Origin: Lachnospiraceae bacterium | Lineage (GTDB): Bacteria > Bacillota > Clostridia > Lachnospirales > Lachnospiraceae | Length of the DNA: 64,000 nt | Assembly: GCA_910575275.1 (NCBI GenBank) | Contig: CAJTEE010000008.1 | Coordinates: 85,525-149,524, forward strand | Direction: 5' to 3' | Shown here: positions 62,614 through 64,000 of the stretch, piece by piece | Numbering within the stretch: the first letter of the stretch is position 1 | Layout of the letters: every line of letters begins with the position of its first letter | Notes under the pieces: generated by a model | What the model saw: the letters and a program-made list of their open reading frames with translations, nothing else | What the model was told of the DNA's origin: nothing | Databases searched by the model: none | Made by a program: the position numbers and the translations under genes

Positions 62614-63390
62614 ATGCGTAACAGAAGCCACAGACAGGAGGTGAAAACCATAACCGAATACATTACAGCCAACACCACAATGCCGCCCTTTTTCCCCTAT
62701 CCCCGATTTCTGCTGAAAATGGACTTGTCACAGACTGCAAAGCTGCTCTATGCGCTGCTCCTTGACCGTTCCACCCTCTCACAGAAGAACGGCTGGCAGG
62801 ACAATGAGGGCAGGACGTATATTGTCTACCCCATAGCAGAGATAGCGGAAATACTGGATAAAAGCACCATGACAATACAGAACTCCCTAAAAGAACTGGA
62901 TATTGCCGGGCTTTTAGAGAGGGAACGCCGGGGATTTTCCGCGCCGAACCGCCTTTATGTGAAAGTGCCGGAAGTAGTAAAGGTTTCTTTAGATATGACA
63001 CAAAGAAATCTTGATGTCAGTCCTAAAGAAAACTGTATATCAGACACAAAGAAAACTTTACCTATGATACAAAGAAAACTTTACCCTAACCAACTAAATA
63101 TAAACAAACTAAAAGAGAGCCAACGAATGGGAGCGAGTGGAGAGCCGCCCGCGCCCTATGGCAAGTACCAGAATGTTTTCCTCACTGAAAGCGAATATGC
63201 GGAGCTGAAGCAGGAATACCCGGACTGCCTTGAACGGCTTATCGAGGAAATGAGCCGGTATATTGCTTCCAGCGGGAATGATTATGTGAGCCATGCCGCC
63301 ACGCTTTACAGGTGGGCGGACAGGGAGAAAAAGGAGAACCCGAAAAAGGGAATCCCCGATTATTCCTACAAGGAGGGCGAGAGCCTTTGA
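62614..63390 (+). CDS. repA: Replication initiator protein A (RepA_N family)
   Basis: A 258-residue initiator. The RepA_N winged-helix domain covers about residues 25-120 (FFPYPRFLLKMDLSQTAKLL, GRTYIVYPIAEIAEIL, LKELDIAGLLERER), followed by a variable linker and a C-terminal domain around YAELKQEYPDCLERLIEEM near 190. The start is not certain: ATG 62614 is used, but an AGGAGG site at 62637 suggests a start about ten codons later. It would start plasmid-like replication of the excised element. Confidence 0.82.
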   Translation: MRNRSHRQEVKTITEYITANTTMPPFFPYPRFLLKMDLSQTAKLLYALLLDRSTLSQKNGWQDNEGRTYIVYPIAEIAEILDKSTMTIQNSLKELDIAGLLERERRGFSAPNRLYVKVPEVVKVSLDMTQRNLDVSPKENCISDTKKTLPMIQRKLYPNQLNINKLKESQRMGASGEPPAPYGKYQNVFLTESEYAELKQEYPDCLERLIEEMSRYIASSGNDYVSHAATLYRWADREKKENPKKGIPDYSYKEGESL

Positions 63391-63454
63391 CGGCAGAGAT
63401 ATAACGCCCCGTAAACAGGGCGTGAAAAAGACCATGAACAAGGAGGACGATTTT

Positions 63455-64000
63455 ATGTGTGATTATGATAACGCCATTTTCCGGCTTGCCACAGAAACAG
63501 AGCCAGAGCCGGAGGACTACACAGGCGAGGACGGGCTTTTATATTGCGGGAGCTGCCGCCAGCCCAAAGAAGCCTATTTCACCGAGGGAAGGGGGCTTTT
63601 CGGACGTGACCGACACCCGAAAGAATGTGACTGCCAGCGCAAACGCCGGGAAAAGCAGGAAGCCGCCGACCGGGAGCGCAAGCACCGCGACACCGTGGAA
63701 GAACTGAAACGCCGGGGATTTTCCAACGCCGCCATGCGCCAGTGGACTTTTGAAAATGACAACGGCAAATGCCCCCAAATGGATAAGGCTTTATTCTATG
63801 CGGCGAACTGGGAGGGAATGAAAGCGGAAAATATCGGCTATCTGCTATGGGGCAAGGTAGGCACAGGCAAGAGCTATTTTGCCGGGTGTATCGCCAACGC
63901 CCTTATGGAGCGTGAGATTTCCGTGTGCATGACGAATTTTGCCTTGATACTCAATGACCTTGCCGCCAGCTACAAGGGCAGGAACGAATACATAGACCGC
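63455..64000 (+). CDS. DnaC-like ATP-binding protein (cut by window edge)
   Basis: An open frame from ATG 63455 (AAGGAGGACG upstream) to the edge, 182 codons so far. The N-terminal part has a zinc-ribbon-like pair, YCGSCRQP and ECDCQRKR. A helical spacer leads to Walker A LLWGKVGTGKSYFAG near residue 135. This is the layout of DnaC/IstB-like helicase loaders found after repA in Tn1549-like elements. The C-terminal AAA+ half is outside the window. Confidence 0.85.
   Translation, partial: MCDYDNAIFRLATETEPEPEDYTGEDGLLYCGSCRQPKEAYFTEGRGLFGRDRHPKECDCQRKRREKQEAADRERKHRDTVEELKRRGFSNAAMRQWTFENDNGKCPQMDKALFYAANWEGMKAENIGYLLWGKVGTGKSYFAGCIANALMEREISVCMTNFALILNDLAASYKGRNEYIDR

Larger units (their letters stand above)
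54548..64000 (+). mobile_element. Nested serine-recombinase element (continues past the window)
   Basis: The left end is set by the point near 54548 where the coupling-protein reading frame breaks. Inside, in order: a serine recombinase, DUF2975 and HTH genes, a Cys-rich peptide, sigma factor, two regulators, MobC, relaxase, Cys-rich VLP protein, RepA and a DnaC-like ATPase. No right end is visible. Confidence 0.7.

Overview
The window looks like chromosome of an anaerobic gut Firmicute in the Lachnospiraceae/Clostridia. The signs are AGGAGG-type ribosome sites, Clostridia-type 2-isopropylmalate synthase, choline/glucan-binding repeat proteins, a Bacillus-type SOS box on uvrA, and integrative elements typical of Clostridia. 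This assignment is inferred from gene content only.

1-16.1 kb is a purine-ureide degradation locus. It has two allantoinases (AllB), allantoate amidohydrolase (AllC), ureidoglycine aminohydrolase (AllE), ureidoglycolate dehydrogenase (AllD), the oxamate carbamoyltransferase parts (AllF and AllG fused in one 1002-residue protein, AllH separate) and carbamate kinase. Together they would take allantoin through allantoate, ureidoglycine, ureidoglycolate and oxalurate to oxamate plus carbamoyl phosphate, with the last giving ATP. A GltS-like symporter and an LctP-like permease are the candidate transporters. The start of an M24/creatinase-fold protein is cut by the left edge.

16.1-35.9 kb is mostly housekeeping: rmlA-rmlB-rmlD (no rmlC here), glmM, leuA, a secreted wall-binding repeat protein, an M20 amidohydrolase, uvrA with an SOS box, isoaspartyl dipeptidase, a SNF2-family helicase and guaA. 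Between these genes lie small repeats. One is a 182-bp MITE-like element with 12-bp inverted ends and an 8-bp target duplication; a decayed inverted copy lies 5 kb away. Another is a REP-like palindrome near glmM with a half copy near position 570.

35.9-47.9 kb is an AT-rich integrative mobilizable element in the 3' end of guaA, bounded by a 13-bp direct repeat. It carries xis, a tyrosine integrase, MobC, a RepA-like ATPase, a hairpin-rich probable oriT and a Mob/Pre relaxase. Cargo includes an HTH/STAND-ATPase pair, three acetyltransferases, an MBL-fold hydrolase, yjdF with its riboswitch, a tautomerase and a type III toxin-antitoxin system of the CptIN kind. The antitoxin RNA has two 45-nt repeats whose differences covary in both stems of a pseudoknot.

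47.9-64 kb is a pile-up of other elements. It starts with the C-terminal remnant of a serine recombinase, then the left part of a Tn1549-like conjugative element (ParA, ParB, replication and PcfB genes). Its VirD4-type coupling protein is cut just after the Walker A motif by another element. That nested element begins with a 788-residue serine recombinase and carries small regulators, a sigma factor, MobC, a relaxase, RepA and a DnaC-like ATPase, and it runs off the right edge.
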